Below, in pieces: positions 54,815-63,838 of a stretch of DNA of 64,000 nt. Source of the stretch: JABLTI01 sp035528035 (GTDB lineage Archaea; Asgardarchaeota; Heimdallarchaeia; JABLTI01); NCBI GenBank assembly GCA_035528035.1, contig DATKZI010000052.1, forward strand, positions 1 to 64,000, in the 5' to 3' direction. Below the pieces are notes generated by a model. That model worked only from the letters and a program-made list of their open reading frames with translations. It searched no databases and was not told where the DNA came from. Numbering within the stretch: the first letter of the stretch is position 1; every line of letters starts with the position of its first letter. The position numbers were made by a program, and so were the translations under genes.

Positions 54815-55909
54815 ATGAAAATCGAAGAACGAATACGATTGATTACCCGAAATGCCGAAGAGGTAATCAAAACGGAGGAAATCGAACCTCTCTTTAAACG
54901 TAAGAAGAAACCTAACTCATACATTGGTTTTGAGTTGAGTGGTAGATTACACATTGGCAATGGTTTGCTTTGCGCAATGAAAATGCATGACCTAGTGAAT
55001 GCTGGTGTTAATATGACTATTTTCCTCGCTGATTGGCACAGTTGGGTTAATAATAAATTAGATGGCGATTTAGAAAAAATTCATATTGCTGGGGAATATT
55101 TCAAAGAGGGATATAAGGCACTAGGCTTAACTGAAGATAAAGTTACTTATAGATGGTCTAGTGAGTTAGTTTGTGATTCTAATTATTGGGCTACACTAAT
55201 TAAAGTTGCAAAAAACACTTCATTGAATCGAGTATTAAGAGCTTTACCAATTATGGGTCGTTCCATGGAAACAACAGAAATGGAAAGTGCTTGGATCTAT
55301 TACCCCGCTATGCAAGCAGCAGATATCTTCTATATGGATATTGATATTGCTTATGGTGGGATGGATCAAAGAAAAGCTCATATGATCACTCGAGATTGTG
55401 CTAATAATCTCGGTAAACCCAAACCAATTGCTGTCCACACTCCACTTATTACAGGATTAACTGGTGCTGGTTCAAAAATGGATGCCGACACTGATCCTGA
55501 TATGGCTAAAATTGAAGCTAAAATGAGCAAATCTAAACCTGAGACTTGTATCTTCATTCATGATACAGAAGATGATCTTAAAAGAAAAATGAAAACAGCT
55601 TTTTGTCCAGCAAAAATCATTGAAGGTAATCCTATAACTGATATCTGTAAACACGTTATCTTTGCCAGAGATAATGCTACTTTAGAAATCATTAGACCAG
55701 AGAAATTTGGTGGAAACCTTGAATATATCAATTACAAAGATCTTGAGAAAGATTATATTGAAGGTAAACTCCATCCTATGGATCTAAAAAATGGTGTTGC
55801 TGAAGAGTTAGGGAAAATACTTGCACCAGTTCACAAGTATTTCGAGAAACACCCTGAGACTCTTGAGACATTAGATAATATGATATCGGGAACTAAAAAT
55901 ACCCGATAA
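54815..55909 (+). CDS. tyrS: Tyrosyl-tRNA synthetase
   Basis: 364 residues. This is the archaeal/eukaryotic-type class I enzyme that charges tRNA-Tyr. It has GFELSGRLHIGNG (HIGN at residues 46-49), the tyrosine-pocket region YPAMQAADIFYMDIDIAYGGMDQRKAHM and KMSKSKPE from about residue 236. The full length is normal for archaea. It is preceded by a TATA box and GC-rich hairpin. The downstream neighbour is convergent. Confidence 0.96.
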   Translation: MKIEERIRLITRNAEEVIKTEEIEPLFKRKKKPNSYIGFELSGRLHIGNGLLCAMKMHDLVNAGVNMTIFLADWHSWVNNKLDGDLEKIHIAGEYFKEGYKALGLTEDKVTYRWSSELVCDSNYWATLIKVAKNTSLNRVLRALPIMGRSMETTEMESAWIYYPAMQAADIFYMDIDIAYGGMDQRKAHMITRDCANNLGKPKPIAVHTPLITGLTGAGSKMDADTDPDMAKIEAKMSKSKPETCIFIHDTEDDLKRKMKTAFCPAKIIEGNPITDICKHVIFARDNATLEIIRPEKFGGNLEYINYKDLEKDYIEGKLHPMDLKNGVAEELGKILAPVHKYFEKHPETLETLDNMISGTKNTR

Positions 55910-55928
55910 TCCTTCTTTTTTTTATGAA

Positions 55929-56303
55929 TTATTTTCGTTGTGATAATTGTATCCAATTTCCTTCAGGATCTTTGAAAGTCGCAATTAAAGTAGGTCCTAC
56001 GTCGAAAATTTTTTCTTTGCCAAAAAATTGAACTTTTTTACGTTCTAATTTTTCCACCGCTTCATGAATATTTGACACTTTAAAAGAAATGATTATAGGT
56101 TGTTGTTCTACCTCAGAGAGATCATTTCCACCATAATCTAAAGCAAATCTAGTGGTGGTTTGGGTATTTTCAAAACTAAATTCCTGCCAGTCATTATTCT
56201 GTGTTTGAAAAGAAATTTTTAATCCAAGGACATCAGAATACCATTTAGCCGTCTTTTCAGGGTCTTTCACATGGACAAAAACTACATCAATACCTTCTAT
56301 CAT
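55929..56303 (-). CDS. VOC/glyoxalase-family protein
   Basis: About 124 residues, a single vicinal-oxygen-chelate domain with paired beta-alpha-beta-beta-beta modules. Recognisable sequence includes VFVHVKDPEKTAKWYSDVLGLKI and FKDPEGNWIQLSQRK with the metal-ligand-like Glu near the end. Substrate unknown; glyoxalase, dioxygenase or resistance functions all occur. The ATG at 56303 is chosen because the longer frame overlaps the divergent gamma-glutamyltransferase start and has a poor N-terminus. Confidence 0.8.
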   Translation of the reverse strand: MIEGIDVVFVHVKDPEKTAKWYSDVLGLKISFQTQNNDWQEFSFENTQTTTRFALDYGGNDLSEVEQQPIIISFKVSNIHEAVEKLERKKVQFFGKEKIFDVGPTLIATFKDPEGNWIQLSQRK

Positions 56304-56366
56304 ACATTTAATTTCTCTACCAAAATTTATAAAAATTAGGTAGATGAGATTGATAGGGTCATAAAA

Positions 56367-57962
56367 ATGTACGAATTTCGAGTATCCCATAGGTCAATGA
56401 TTGTAAGTAAAAACGGCATGGTTGCTTCTAGTCAACCTTTAGCTGTACAAGCGGGTATTGATATTTTGAAGAGTGGAGGTAATGCTATTGATGCGGCAAT
56501 AGCTGTTGCTAGTACTTTAAATGTAGTTGAACCAATGAGCACAGGGATTGGGGGGGATGCTTTTGCTTTAATCTACAGTAAAAAAGATGACAAGCTACAT
56601 GCTCTTAATGCTAGTGGTTGGACATCTGAAAATTCTTCAATTGATTTCTTTAAGGACAAGGGAATGGATGAAATCCCCTTATATGGTATTCATTCTATAA
56701 GTGTTCCAGGAGCTGTTAGTGGGTTTGAGAAAGCTTTGAAAGAATTCGGAACTATGTCTTTCAAAGAGGTTTTACAACCAGCTATTAATTATGCTGAAAA
56801 TGGTTTCCCTGTTAGTGAATTGATCAGCTTTAGCTGGAATCGAGCAGAGCAAAAACTTAAGGAACATCCCTCTACAACAAAAACATATTTACCAAATGGC
56901 TTTGCTCCAAAAATTGGAGATATTCATTATTCTAAAGATATTGCTAATACTTTCAAATTAATTGCTAAAGGAGGAGCAGAGGAATTCTATAAAGGTTCAA
57001 TAGCGAAAAAAATAATTGCTTACTGCAATGCAAATGGTGGTCACTTCACCTCTGATGATTTTGCAGCTTTTGAAGCAGAATGGGTAAAACCCATCACCAG
57101 TAATTACAAAGATTATGATGTTTATCAATGTCCACCAAATGGTCAAGGAATAGCTACCCTCTTAGAATTAAATATCGTTAAAGGCTTTGAGCTTGATTCA
57201 ATGATCCATAATTCTGCTCAGTATTTACATTTGTTAATTGAAGCTAAAAAATTGGCTTGGGCAGACCTTAGAACCTTTGCTTCAGATCCTCATTTTAACA
57301 ACTTGCCTATTGATGAATTACTTTCTGAAGACTATTCAATAAAACAAAGAAATCGCATTGATTTGAATAAAGCAGCGGTTAATATTCCACCAGGTCTTGA
57401 TTGGTCTTCTGGTGATACAGTATATTTATCTGTAGTTGACAAAGATAGAAATGTTGTTTCTTTCATTAATAGCTTGTATAATGGTTTTGGTTCTGGTCAT
57501 GTCGCAGAAGGAACTGGTATATGTCTTCAAAATAGAGGTAGTCTCTTCTCTTTAGACCAAAAACACCTTAATTCTTTACAACCACGAAAACGTCCATTCC
57601 ATACAATTATTCCAGGAATGGTTATGCAAAACGGTTTACCTGTTCTAAACTTTGGTTGTATGGGTGGCGATGTGCAACCACAAGGTCAGATGCAAATCTT
57701 TCTCAACTTAGTGGAATTTAATATGAATATCCAACAAGCTATTGAAGCTCCAAGATTTAGACATTATGATGATAATCACATAGCTCTCGAAAGAGGAATA
57801 GATGAATTAACACGTGCACAATTGCTTCTCAAAGGTCATAAACTTGGCAATGACATTGGTGAATTCTTTGGTGGAGCTCAAGGAATAGCTATTGATAATG
57901 AACGAGATGTCTTATTTGGTGGCTCAGACCCAAGAAGAGATGGTTCTGCTATCGGTTATTAA
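56367..57962 (+). CDS. ggt: Gamma-glutamyltransferase
   Basis: 531 residues. It transfers or hydrolyses gamma-glutamyl groups and is made as a proenzyme that self-cleaves. The N-terminal MVASSQPLAVQAGIDILKSGGNAIDAA and STGIGGDAF are classical. The nucleophile Thr351 is in SGDTVYLSVVD; LYNGFGSG and the C-terminal FGGAQGIAID are further family elements. There is no clear signal peptide, so it appears cytoplasmic, unlike many bacterial forms. Archaeal members may act on other gamma-glutamyl or acylated substrates. Confidence 0.9.
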   Translation: MYEFRVSHRSMIVSKNGMVASSQPLAVQAGIDILKSGGNAIDAAIAVASTLNVVEPMSTGIGGDAFALIYSKKDDKLHALNASGWTSENSSIDFFKDKGMDEIPLYGIHSISVPGAVSGFEKALKEFGTMSFKEVLQPAINYAENGFPVSELISFSWNRAEQKLKEHPSTTKTYLPNGFAPKIGDIHYSKDIANTFKLIAKGGAEEFYKGSIAKKIIAYCNANGGHFTSDDFAAFEAEWVKPITSNYKDYDVYQCPPNGQGIATLLELNIVKGFELDSMIHNSAQYLHLLIEAKKLAWADLRTFASDPHFNNLPIDELLSEDYSIKQRNRIDLNKAAVNIPPGLDWSSGDTVYLSVVDKDRNVVSFINSLYNGFGSGHVAEGTGICLQNRGSLFSLDQKHLNSLQPRKRPFHTIIPGMVMQNGLPVLNFGCMGGDVQPQGQMQIFLNLVEFNMNIQQAIEAPRFRHYDDNHIALERGIDELTRAQLLLKGHKLGNDIGEFFGGAQGIAIDNERDVLFGGSDPRRDGSAIGY

Positions 57963-58014
57963 GAACAAAAGAAATTTCCTATAATGATCTTCTATTATAG
58001 GATTTTTATTTTTA

Positions 58015-58383
58015 TTAAAATTTATATCTACCTAATGTATCGGTTGCTGCTTTATTAAAATCCTCTTTAACTCTTGTTCTTTCTTTTTCAGCTTTTAGTA
58101 ATCTCTTACGTTCAATACGATAGAGATGTTGTAAATTCTTGAATTCCTGTTTAGTTATATCAAAAGTTACATTTTGACCTTCTAGAAAATTAAATTTCTC
58201 TAAAGATAATTGGACTAAATCTGGATTAAATAAAAACCTAGCAACCCGAATAATAGCAAAAAGTCGTTCTGATCTAATTACAGCATCAGGTTTCCCCTCA
58301 ACTCTAATTATTTTTCCTAGATAATCACCATTTATGGTATATGCTTCTTTGCCTAATATATCATCTTGTAACATTTCATTCAT
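58015..58383 (-). CDS. PRC-barrel domain protein
   Basis: 122 residues. The N-terminal half reads as a PRC-barrel (ILGKEAYTINGDYLGKIIRVEGKPD), a small beta-barrel found in RNA-processing and photosynthetic proteins. The C-terminal half is helical and basic (LYRIERKRLLKAEKERTRVKEDF). This archaeal form is often found in proteins of unknown function near translation genes. Start at ATG 58383. Confidence 0.75.
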   Translation of the reverse strand: MNEMLQDDILGKEAYTINGDYLGKIIRVEGKPDAVIRSERLFAIIRVARFLFNPDLVQLSLEKFNFLEGQNVTFDITKQEFKNLQHLYRIERKRLLKAEKERTRVKEDFNKAATDTLGRYKF

Positions 58384-58446
58384 GGTAAATAGCTACAATA
58401 GATTATTTAAACATTTAAAATAAAAAAAAGAAATAGGATTTGAATC

Positions 58447-59388
58447 CTATTTTTCTGCTTGTACAGTATTTTCTAATAGACCAACTTTTTCTATGTAAAG
58501 TGAAACCTTATCTTTATCTTTTAAATAAACTGGAGGGGTTTGGAAATGACCTACACCCGAAGGCGTGCCTGTAAAAATAAGATCACCTGGTTTGAATGTA
58601 AATGATTGTGAAAGATACGATATTATATAAGCAACTGAGAAAATCATATGTTTTGTATTTGATTTCTGCCAATTTCTTCCATTTACTGACAATTCAATAT
58701 CTAAAACTTGTGGATTTGGGATTTCATCTGCAGACACTATCCATGGTCCTAGAGGAGCAAATGTATCCATAGTTTTTGCTCGAGTAAATTGTTTATCCAT
58801 ATATTGAAAATCTCTAGCACTTACATCGTTTCCAATGGTATAACCTGCAACATATTCCAAAGCCTTATCCTCTGGTATATTCTTTCCTTCCTTTCCTATT
58901 ACAATAACCAATTCAACTTCAACATCAACTTTATCAGTTATTTTTGGAATAATGATATTTTCTTGATGACCAATTATAGCGGTATTAAATTTCCCCCAAA
59001 TCATTGGATATTTAGGAGGTTCTTGACCACCCTCTTTTGCATGCTCTAAGTAATTCCTTCCAAGACAGATTATTTTTTGAGGATTGTAAATAGGCGCAAG
59101 ATAAGTTATTTTTTCTAAATTATGTAAGTCTTCTTTTTGGATTAGGTCAAACGTTTTATCTGTAGCAGTTTGTATTTTTTTCAATTTATCTAGAAACAAC
59201 TTTACTTTGCTGAAACCATCTTCATCACATACGATCAAATCTTCGATCATATTTAGGCCATTAAAATAATCTTCATTCAGCTTTTTAGAAGCACTTTTTA
59301 TATCAAGCACTTCATTATCATTCCAGAGAACACCCATTCTAATGTTGTTATCTGCTAATTTATAATTTAATAGAATCAATTTTGTCAT
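58447..59388 (-). CDS. Fumarylacetoacetate hydrolase (FAH) family protein
   Basis: 313 residues. The C-terminal FAH domain has ICLGRNYLEHAKEGGQEPP, the metal-binding acidic pair in VDVEVELVIVIGKEG, and VAGYTIGNDVSARDFQ, with GDLIFTGTPSGVGHF near the end. It is likely a hydrolase or decarboxylase of beta-diketo acids such as oxaloacetate enol forms or degradation intermediates; the exact substrate cannot be read. The N-terminal about 90 residues are a typical extra domain. It is divergent from the aminotransferase gene. Confidence 0.88.
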   Translation of the reverse strand: MTKLILLNYKLADNNIRMGVLWNDNEVLDIKSASKKLNEDYFNGLNMIEDLIVCDEDGFSKVKLFLDKLKKIQTATDKTFDLIQKEDLHNLEKITYLAPIYNPQKIICLGRNYLEHAKEGGQEPPKYPMIWGKFNTAIIGHQENIIIPKITDKVDVEVELVIVIGKEGKNIPEDKALEYVAGYTIGNDVSARDFQYMDKQFTRAKTMDTFAPLGPWIVSADEIPNPQVLDIELSVNGRNWQKSNTKHMIFSVAYIISYLSQSFTFKPGDLIFTGTPSGVGHFQTPPVYLKDKDKVSLYIEKVGLLENTVQAEK

Positions 59389-59540
59389 CCAACTTTTTTT
59401 TTGTTTAAATTATACTATTTATTTTTAAAAGTTAATTGTTAAGCTTATATTAAAGCTAAAAATGATTATCAAAAACTTTTTGTAGTTTAGAATTATGAAC
59501 GTATGATTGTCTTAGGAAGATTAGGTAAGTTGATTTTGCT

Positions 59541-60704
59541 ATGAATAAAATGAAAAATGCTAATAGATTGGATGAAATAAAACCTTCAGGTATCAGACGA
59601 ATGTTTGACAGAGCCCAAGGGATTCCCGGGGTTATCTCCTTAGGTATTGGGCAACCGAATATTCCCACCCCTCAAGGATTGATTGATGCTTTAGTAAAAC
59701 AAGTACAAAATGGTGATAATTACTATTCTCCAACTATGGGTACAAGTAAATATAGAGAAGCAGTTGCAGAACAAAATAGAAGAGATTATGATTTGGAGTA
59801 TGATCCAAAAACTGAAATTCTTGCTACAGCAAGTGGTTGTGAAGCACTTTATTGTGCTCTTATGAGTTTTATTGATCCAGGGGATGAAGTTCTCATACCT
59901 GATCCGTCCTTCTTAACCTATCCAAGACAAGTTATGCTTGCTGGAGGAGTACCTATTTGGATGAAACCAACAAATGAGTTAAAAATTGATACTTCTAACC
60001 TGCAAGAGTATATTTCAGAAAAAAGCAAAGCAATCATTTTGAATTTTCCTTCAAATCCTACCGGAGAAATTATGACACGGGATGAATTAAAACCAATAAT
60101 TGATCTTGCAGTTGATAATGACTTGCTCATCTTAACAGATGAGGTTTATGAGAAGTGTATTTTTACTGATGATAGACATATACGTGTATCAAAACTTGAT
60201 GGTGCTTATGAACGAACTTTACTTTTAAATAGCTTCTCTAAAACCTTGTGTGTTCCAGGTTGGCGAATTGGGTATGTAGCAGGTCCAAAAGATTTAGTGG
60301 CGCCTATAGTGAAAATGCATAGCTTTGTTGTGGCTAATGCTCCTTCTGCACAACAAAACGCAATTGGTGTATTTCTTAATACTGAGGAAGCAGATGAATT
60401 TGTTAAGAAATTAAGGAATATCTTGAAAGAACGAATGTTACGAATTGTTAAAGGATTCAATAGCATTGATGGTTTTGCTTGTAGACAACCTGAAGGAAGT
60501 TTTTATGCTTATCCAAATGTTTCCAAGCATGAAGATTATACTAATTCTGAAGAATTCGCAGAAAAAATATTTGATAAAGTAAAAATCGCTTTTGTTCCTG
60601 GAACAGAATTTGGTTCCTCAGGAGAAGGTTATTTGCGAGCTAGCTTTGGTTCATCTTCATTGGATGAAATTGATGAAGTAATTTCCAGATTAAAAGAATT
60701 ATAA
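59541..60704 (+). CDS. Class I/II PLP-dependent aminotransferase
   Basis: 387 residues. The fold type I aminotransferase motifs are visible: GIGQPNIPTPQGLIDA, NFPSNPTGEIM, DEVYEKCIF and the PLP lysine in SFSKTLCVPGWRIGY (about residue 234). The C-terminus has RASFGSS. The nearest relatives are aspartate/aromatic aminotransferases of archaea, but substrate specificity is not decided by sequence. An alternative ATG lies three codons downstream. Confidence 0.9.
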   Translation: MNKMKNANRLDEIKPSGIRRMFDRAQGIPGVISLGIGQPNIPTPQGLIDALVKQVQNGDNYYSPTMGTSKYREAVAEQNRRDYDLEYDPKTEILATASGCEALYCALMSFIDPGDEVLIPDPSFLTYPRQVMLAGGVPIWMKPTNELKIDTSNLQEYISEKSKAIILNFPSNPTGEIMTRDELKPIIDLAVDNDLLILTDEVYEKCIFTDDRHIRVSKLDGAYERTLLLNSFSKTLCVPGWRIGYVAGPKDLVAPIVKMHSFVVANAPSAQQNAIGVFLNTEEADEFVKKLRNILKERMLRIVKGFNSIDGFACRQPEGSFYAYPNVSKHEDYTNSEEFAEKIFDKVKIAFVPGTEFGSSGEGYLRASFGSSSLDEIDEVISRLKEL

Positions 60705-60761
60705 TAAATCATTCTTCAGAATTTAAACGAAATAGGAGATTATTTGTTTATTATAATCGTC

Positions 60762-61520
60762 CTATTTTTTTATCCAATATGATTTTACTTTTGTTAATAA
60801 TTCACCAGACTTCATTTTACTAATTTTACTGATAGCAATAATTTCATCATTGTTTTTAGCTGTTTTATTCAACTCTGTTTCTACTAAAACAGTATCCATA
60901 TGAACAGCTTGACCTTTGTAGCTAATCTCGATTTTATTTATTTTATATTTCTCTAATTGTTTCTTAGAAATTGTTTCCAAGGTCCATTCAAAATAGACTC
61001 TATTATTGACATGTCTATTTAAATCGAGATCAGAACGTCTTACCACTAACTCTACTTTGGAATCGATTTTTTCTGGGAGAGGTAAATTTGGAAAATTATA
61101 ATTAATTGCCCTTTCCTCTTTTCTTGGTATGTCTTTAAAATGATCCATGAAATTTACTGGTTTTCTCTTAATAAAATTATATAAAATCCAACTTGTTGTT
61201 GCATTACATACTACCTTTCCCATTTGATCTAAAATTTGAAAATCTCTTAATGAATACTTTTCACTTTCACTTTTTACAGGCCATGTGCGAACTGTTAGCA
61301 AATCAGAAAGTTTGGGATAGTCATATATCTCAATATAATATCTAAGAAGGTACCAAGTTAAATTTTTCTTGAATGTCTGTTGAAAACTTAAACCAAGATT
61401 AAAAGCATGTTCAAAAGCTATTTGTTGTAAATAATCAATTATTGCAGTAGCTTTTATTTCCTCTCTTTCATTTATCTCGAGTGCTCGAGGTTTTACTTGC
61501 ATCTCATAAATTTCAATCAT
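60762..61520 (-). CDS. Acyl-ACP thioesterase (FatA/FatB-like)
   Basis: 252 residues in two hotdog halves. The N-terminal half has IDYLQQIAFEHAFNLGLS and LLTVRTWPV. The C-terminal half carries SDLDLNRHVNNRVYFEW, the plant/bacterial FatA signature with Asn and His at the active site. It would release acyl groups from acyl carrier protein or CoA. This family is characteristic of bacteria and plastids and unusual in archaea, where membranes lack acyl chains. Confidence 0.85.
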   Translation of the reverse strand: MIEIYEMQVKPRALEINEREEIKATAIIDYLQQIAFEHAFNLGLSFQQTFKKNLTWYLLRYYIEIYDYPKLSDLLTVRTWPVKSESEKYSLRDFQILDQMGKVVCNATTSWILYNFIKRKPVNFMDHFKDIPRKEERAINYNFPNLPLPEKIDSKVELVVRRSDLDLNRHVNNRVYFEWTLETISKKQLEKYKINKIEISYKGQAVHMDTVLVETELNKTAKNNDEIIAISKISKMKSGELLTKVKSYWIKK

Positions 61521-61745
61521 AACGTAGTTTCCTATTCCTTAGTTATTATAAGTTTTATGATTTTTTACCGATGTGAAATAATATTACTATTTTATCAATA
61601 AAAGATTATTTAGAAATTTTTAATGTGAAAAAAATAGAAACTGATAGATGATTATCATTTGATAAATGCTTAAGATAAAGAATTAAAAATTCTGATAAAA
61701 GGAAAAGGAGAGAGGAATTAAAAAATTCTCTCGAAAAAAGGGACT

Positions 61746-61931
61746 TTATGGGCCTGAAAATCCACATGCTGGGCAATTGTAGCTTATTTCTTTTTGTCTA
61801 CATGAATAGCATCTTACTTGAACTACATCACCACAACTTGGACATCTGAATTTTACTGATCCAATATCATCTGGGGATATCTTTCGGAAGCAACACGAAC
61901 ATGTTGGCATAGCATAGACTTTTTCACTCAT
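61746..61931 (-). CDS. Archaeal zinc-ribbon RNA-binding protein
   Basis: 61 residues with four metal-binding CxxC pairs: CSCC, CPSC, CYSC and CPAC. The end, ISYNCPACGFSGP, is the conserved close of a small archaeal zinc-ribbon protein usually linked with elongation factor or ribosomal genes. Two zinc ribbons are expected, and nucleic acid binding is likely. It lies 21 bases downstream of the uS11 gene, where many archaea have RNA polymerase subunit D instead. Confidence 0.85.
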   Translation of the reverse strand: MSEKVYAMPTCSCCFRKISPDDIGSVKFRCPSCGDVVQVRCYSCRQKEISYNCPACGFSGP

Positions 61932-61952
61932 TGTTTATTACTCCAAGTATTC

Positions 61953-62372
61953 TTATACACGTCGTCCTCTACGGCCTCCAGCACGTCTTGTTCCATCATG
62001 CGCTACTGGGGTAACTTCTTCAATTCTTCCAATCCTTAAACCAGATCTAGCTAATGCACGAATAGCTGCTTGTGCACCTGGACCAGGAGTTCTTGGGCCA
62101 TTCCCACCAGGAGCTCTTACTGCAATATCGATTTTGGTTATTCCTCTATCTTTTGCAGCAGTAGCAGCATCATAAGCTGCTCGCATAGCAGCATAAGGGG
62201 AAGATTCAAAACGATCGCTTTTAACATACATTCCACCTGAACGTTTGGCGATAGTTTCACTTCCAGTTGCATCGGTTACTGTAATTATTGTATCATTGTA
62301 GGAAGAATAAATGTGAACTATACCAGTTCTGATAAATCTTCTCTTTTTGGTTTGGGTATCTTTTGTACTCAT
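61953..62372 (-). CDS. rps11: Small ribosomal subunit protein uS11
   Basis: 139 residues. Family sequence is clear: TGIVHIYSSYNDTIITVTDATGSE, SPYAAMRAAYDAA, VRAPGGNGPRTPGPGAQAAIRALARSG and the basic TPVAHDGTRRAGGRRGRRV end. It is part of the small-subunit platform. It is ten bases downstream of the uS4 gene. Confidence 0.97.
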   Translation of the reverse strand: MSTKDTQTKKRRFIRTGIVHIYSSYNDTIITVTDATGSETIAKRSGGMYVKSDRFESSPYAAMRAAYDAATAAKDRGITKIDIAVRAPGGNGPRTPGPGAQAAIRALARSGLRIGRIEEVTPVAHDGTRRAGGRRGRRV

Positions 62373-62382
62373 GTTATGTCAC

Positions 62383-63138
62383 CTAGAATTCATCCTTCAA
62401 TTTTACGGGAACAACTTTCTTTGCTTTCTCCTCAATAGCTTCTTCTCCAGTATCATCGATTTCTATAAGAAGAGGTGCTTCTTCTTCAACTTCTTCAACA
62501 TTTATTTTAACTTTCTCAATTTTATCCTTTGGAAATCTGTCAGCTGGTGGACCTCTTTGTGGTCTAGCTGGACCACGTCTTTTGTCTCCTCTTCGTTCTT
62601 CAGAAGCTGCTTTTGCTTTGTAAACATTTCCAGGTAAAGCTTTGTGAGATGGTTTACTTAGTGGGGAAGAAAAGTCGAAATTAATTACTTTCTCTTCGTT
62701 TGGATCAACAAAATAACTAGGTGAGTTTACTATACGATCACCTATGATTATATGTCCATGGACAATTAATTGTCGTGCATGATGTGGAGTGGTAGCCATA
62801 CCTTTCTTAAAAACAATTGTTTGTAATCTTCTTTCAAGAATATTTTCTACTTTCAAACTTAAAACATCGTCTAAAGTAGCATTGTTTTCAAGAAGACCCA
62901 TTCTTTGTAATCTACCAAGAAGTTCTTTTTCTCCTTTTTGCCTATTTTCAAACTCAAAGCTAAGAAGTCTTCTAGCATTTCCTCTGAAATGACTAAGCAT
63001 AGTATTATTTTTCCAAACTTCCCTCATATTTCGTAGACCATATTTTCCAACGATTTTTAAATCTTCTTCGATACGTTTCTTCTCGAATGGTTGACGAGGT
63101 GTTTTATATTTCTTTCTAATTCTTTTTGGATCACCCAT
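62383..63138 (-). CDS. rps4: Small ribosomal subunit protein uS4
   Basis: 251 residues. The archaeal uS4 opening (GDPKRIRKKYKTPRQPFEK) leads to the S4 RNA-binding domain (ILERRLQTIVFKKGM, ARQLIVHGHIIIGDRIVNSPSYFV). The C-terminal 70 residues form an unusual extension, first basic (KRRGPARPQRGPP) and then acidic (VEEVEEEAPLLIEIDD), beyond the about 180-residue archaeal norm. Twelve... eleven bases separate it from the uS13 gene. Confidence 0.95.
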   Translation of the reverse strand: MGDPKRIRKKYKTPRQPFEKKRIEEDLKIVGKYGLRNMREVWKNNTMLSHFRGNARRLLSFEFENRQKGEKELLGRLQRMGLLENNATLDDVLSLKVENILERRLQTIVFKKGMATTPHHARQLIVHGHIIIGDRIVNSPSYFVDPNEEKVINFDFSSPLSKPSHKALPGNVYKAKAASEERRGDKRRGPARPQRGPPADRFPKDKIEKVKINVEEVEEEAPLLIEIDDTGEEAIEEKAKKVVPVKLKDEF

Positions 63139-63149
63139 CTTTTTTCACC

Positions 63150-63608
63150 TTATACCTTCTTACGGGAGACACCCATAGATCTTCCACCTCTGCCAGTGCT
63201 CTTGGTTCTTTGACCCCTTACTTTATGACCGACAGCGTGTTTAACACCACGATATGAACGTAATTTCTTCAAACGATCGATATCATTCCTATCATACAAA
63301 GCTAAAGTCGAGCTTGTTATATGAATATCTTCACCTGTTATTCGTTCTTTCTGGTGATTAACAAACCATTTTGGAATACCAAATTTGATAGGATCCTTTA
63401 TTATTTCATCTAGTTTGTTAACTTGATCTTCAGAGAGTAATCCAATATAGGTGATTGGGGGGATTTGCGCTTTTTTCAAGATTATGTCAGACATTCTAGG
63501 ACCAATGCCACGTATATGGCATAAACCATTAATGGCATGCTTATCTCCTCTTATGTCGGTCCCGGAAATACGGACTAAATGCTTGAAATCTTTGAAATTT
63601 AATGACAA
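63150..63608 (-). CDS. rps13: Small ribosomal subunit protein uS13
   Basis: About 152 residues. uS13 makes the subunit bridge near the head. It has LVRISGTDIRGDKHAINGLCHIRGIG and the basic C-terminus RGVKHAVGHKVRGQRTKSTGRGG. The start is assigned to the TTG at 63608 because GAGGT lies eight bases upstream; a TTG at 63614 is too close to it. This gene heads the uS13-uS4-uS11 transcript, the order typical of archaea. Confidence 0.95.
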   Translation of the reverse strand: MSLNFKDFKHLVRISGTDIRGDKHAINGLCHIRGIGPRMSDIILKKAQIPPITYIGLLSEDQVNKLDEIIKDPIKFGIPKWFVNHQKERITGEDIHITSSTLALYDRNDIDRLKKLRSYRGVKHAVGHKVRGQRTKSTGRGGRSMGVSRKKV

Positions 63609-63682
63609 ATTCAAATACCTCTAATTTTCTAGTACAATTATACTGATATTGTTATCTTCTTTGTCTTCTCGCGACTTTTCAT

Positions 63683-63696
63683 TCTATAAATCTTTT
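63683..63696 (-). promoter_or_regulatory. Probable promoter of the uS13-uS4-uS11 operon
   Basis: The minus strand reads AAAAGATTTATAGA, a purine-rich BRE-like stretch joined to a TATA-like element. A start about 25 bases downstream would give a leader of about 50 bases. The flanking 63615-63838 region holds no gene. Confidence 0.45.
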
Positions 63697-63838
63697 GGAT
63701 AGATTGCAAATCACAGACATACAAAGTTAGTAAGTGTTTTTTTTACTAAGAAAATTCGCTGAAATGTACAATATATATTTTACTACAAATTTTTACTTAT
63801 TTTAATGAAAAAAATAAGAAAATGATGAAATCATAAAT

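Noticed and set aside
54631..54960. Minus-strand frame of 109 codons across the tyrS leader and start
   Set aside because: Antisense to tyrS, no ribosome site, no recognisable protein; explained by the real gene on the other strand.
56304..56390. Longer N-terminus for the VOC protein
   Set aside because: It would overlap the divergent gamma-glutamyltransferase start, and the VOC fold begins at MIEGIDVV.
61615..61705. Possible C/D-box RNA (CTGA and ATGAT elements)
   Set aside because: Spacing between the boxes is far longer than normal and no good C box starts it.
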